From: Chloroflexota bacterium
Lineage (GTDB): Bacteria > Chloroflexota > Dehalococcoidia > SZUA-161
Length of the DNA: 6,661 nt
Direction of reading: 5' to 3'
Assembly: GCA_016865955.1 (NCBI GenBank)
Contig: VGNW01000129.1
Location: forward strand, 1 to 6,661
Below, piece by piece: positions 5,558 through 6,661 of the stretch. The number at the start of each line of letters is the position of its first letter. Position 1 is the stretch's first letter. The translations under genes and the position numbers were made by a program. The notes beneath the pieces are model-generated. The model had not been told where the DNA came from. It saw nothing but the letters and a program-made list of their open reading frames with translations, and searched no databases.

Positions 5558-6661
5558 AGAACAACGATGATTTCAAGAACAAGATAGAGTTGGCTGGATT
5601 GAAAGACTATCGTGGTTTGAACGAGCTGGCTAGATATGCTCCTTTGCTGAAAAAAGCCAGCTTTATTGAAAGAATAAACCGCGTATTGGACCTTAGAGCC
5701 AACTTCGCTCCGAACCCGCATCCATTCGCCAGCCCAGATAATGACATGTTGCCGATGGGCGATATTCCTTTTGTTAGGGTAGTCAGAATGGACGGGACAC
5801 TTGGACCTTGGGTTCCGTTGCCAACCGGTGTGGTCGGCAGACATCCCCACATGTTGATAGCCGGGCCCGCTGGGACTGGCAAGTCGTGGACGGTGTGCTA
5901 CACGGTCCAGAACTTTGCACTCAGTGGATTTGGGTGTCTCTTACTTGACACTGAGGGTGAGTATTCAAATCTTATGCTCTACTTGCCTGATGGCCTGTGC
6001 TGGGTGTTTGATGACATGACTTTCAAGAGGAACCCCCTGCAGCCGCTCCCTGGAGAGGAGCGGCGAAGAACATATGGCAGGGTGAAGAGGATTTTTAGGG
6101 AGACGTTTCTGCGCGACGGGTCGGTCAATCTGCTTGGCGAGGAGCTCGTTAATAGCGTTGATGCTGCTGGGCAGGTCGCGACCCTGCGCCGCCTGCTTGA
6201 ACAGCTGGGAAGAGCGAGATACCGGCTAGACTCAAGACGAGGTCAATATCTGGAAAGCTTGAAGAATAGGCTCAGCAACGTGGTGGAGTTCGTTGACATC
6301 TTCGACTGCGTTGAGGGCTTCGATATTCGGGACTGGCTAGGGCCCAGGTGCATGGTTCTGCGCCTGACAGCTCTGAGCGACGAGCTCAAGGACTTCGTGG
6401 TGAATGATCTGGTTGCCACCATCCAGGACTGGACTCAGGAGAATCCTAGCTTAGGCCTGAAGCTGGTTATAGCAATTGACGAGGCGCACCGCTTTTTTGC
6501 GCCAGGCAAGGCAGCTCGCTACGACTTAGGCGATCCTATCCTGCTCGACGCGGCACGCACGTTGAGAAAACGGGGCGTGAATCTGATCCTATCAACACAG
6601 GTTTTCAGGGATCTGCCTGTTGCAGCACTTGCTAACATCAGCACTTTTCTTATATTCAGAA
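5554..6661 (+). CDS. HerA/VirB4-superfamily ATPase (partial, C-terminus outside window)
   Basis: At least 369 residues are encoded from ATG 5554, which overlaps the preceding stop (ATGA) and has no strong binding site, so initiation probably depends on coupling. Motifs in order: Walker A GPAGTGKS at 104-111; DTEGEY at 132-137, the DxxGEY element typical of HerA and VirB4-like proteins; NPL after it in the usual place; Walker B VIAIDEAH with D309/E310; and a sensor-like STQ at 347-349. HerA-FtsK superfamily members are hexameric pumps that move double-stranded DNA or drive conjugation and virus packaging. The N-terminal 100 residues hold a helical region and a short beta-rich part before Walker A. 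No nuclease partner (NurA) is in view. The superfamily is clear; whether this is a packaging, conjugation or repair ATPase is not. Confidence 0.9.
   Translation, partial: MKNNDDFKNKIELAGLKDYRGLNELARYAPLLKKASFIERINRVLDLRANFAPNPHPFASPDNDMLPMGDIPFVRVVRMDGTLGPWVPLPTGVVGRHPHMLIAGPAGTGKSWTVCYTVQNFALSGFGCLLLDTEGEYSNLMLYLPDGLCWVFDDMTFKRNPLQPLPGEERRRTYGRVKRIFRETFLRDGSVNLLGEELVNSVDAAGQVATLRRLLEQLGRARYRLDSRRGQYLESLKNRLSNVVEFVDIFDCVEGFDIRDWLGPRCMVLRLTALSDELKDFVVNDLVATIQDWTQENPSLGLKLVIAIDEAHRFFAPGKAARYDLGDPILLDAARTLRKRGVNLILSTQVFRDLPVAALANISTFLIFR

Noticed and set aside
5548..5882. Minus-strand frames of 91-100 codons opposite the HerA-like gene
   Set aside because: Antisense to a clear P-loop ATPase and without coding features.

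Overview
The window looks like part of a bacterial mobile or accessory element of roughly 50% GC or slightly above. Bacterial origin is suggested by a textbook sigma-A-type promoter (TTGACA, 18 bp, TAAAAT) and by strong Shine-Dalgarno sequences (AAAGGAGGT, AAAGGAGGTGA). The STAND ATPase on the left and the frequent AGG/AGA arginine codons would suit a Firmicute/Clostridia or a Chloroflexota host, but I cannot fix the taxon. There is no tRNA, rRNA, CRISPR array, transposase or integrase in view, and no housekeeping gene.

Layout. Left block (1-1493, minus strand, runs off the left edge): a large STAND/NB-ARC-type P-loop ATPase with an N-terminal helix-turn-helix-like segment, read from its own promoter at 1523-1552. 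Centre (1494-1755): a divergent intergenic region with two small inverted repeats. Right block (1756-6661, plus strand, runs off the right edge): a tightly packed, co-directional cluster of nine genes. In order these are a double zinc-site protein, a 209-229-residue protein of unknown function, a four-helix membrane protein, a 169-residue unknown protein, a Cys-rich zinc protein with a C-terminal membrane anchor, (after a gap with strong RNA secondary-structure potential at about 4321-4459) a 50-residue zinc ribbon, a 108-residue helical protein, a two-helix membrane protein, an Arg/Tyr-rich 74-residue protein and, coupled to it by ATGA, a HerA/VirB4-like ATPase with Walker A, DxxGEY, Walker B and STQ motifs.

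Reading. Small membrane proteins, zinc-finger proteins, a protamine-like basic protein and a HerA-superfamily DNA-pumping ATPase in one transcription unit suggest a DNA-translocation or packaging module: either an undescribed (tailless or membrane-containing) virus or provirus, or a conjugative or otherwise mobile element. The divergent STAND protein is a plausible regulator of the unit, or alternatively a defence ATPase. Apart from the two ATPases and the zinc sites, none of the proteins is recognisable by eye, so the functional story is inference from gene context. The genes at both edges are truncated.
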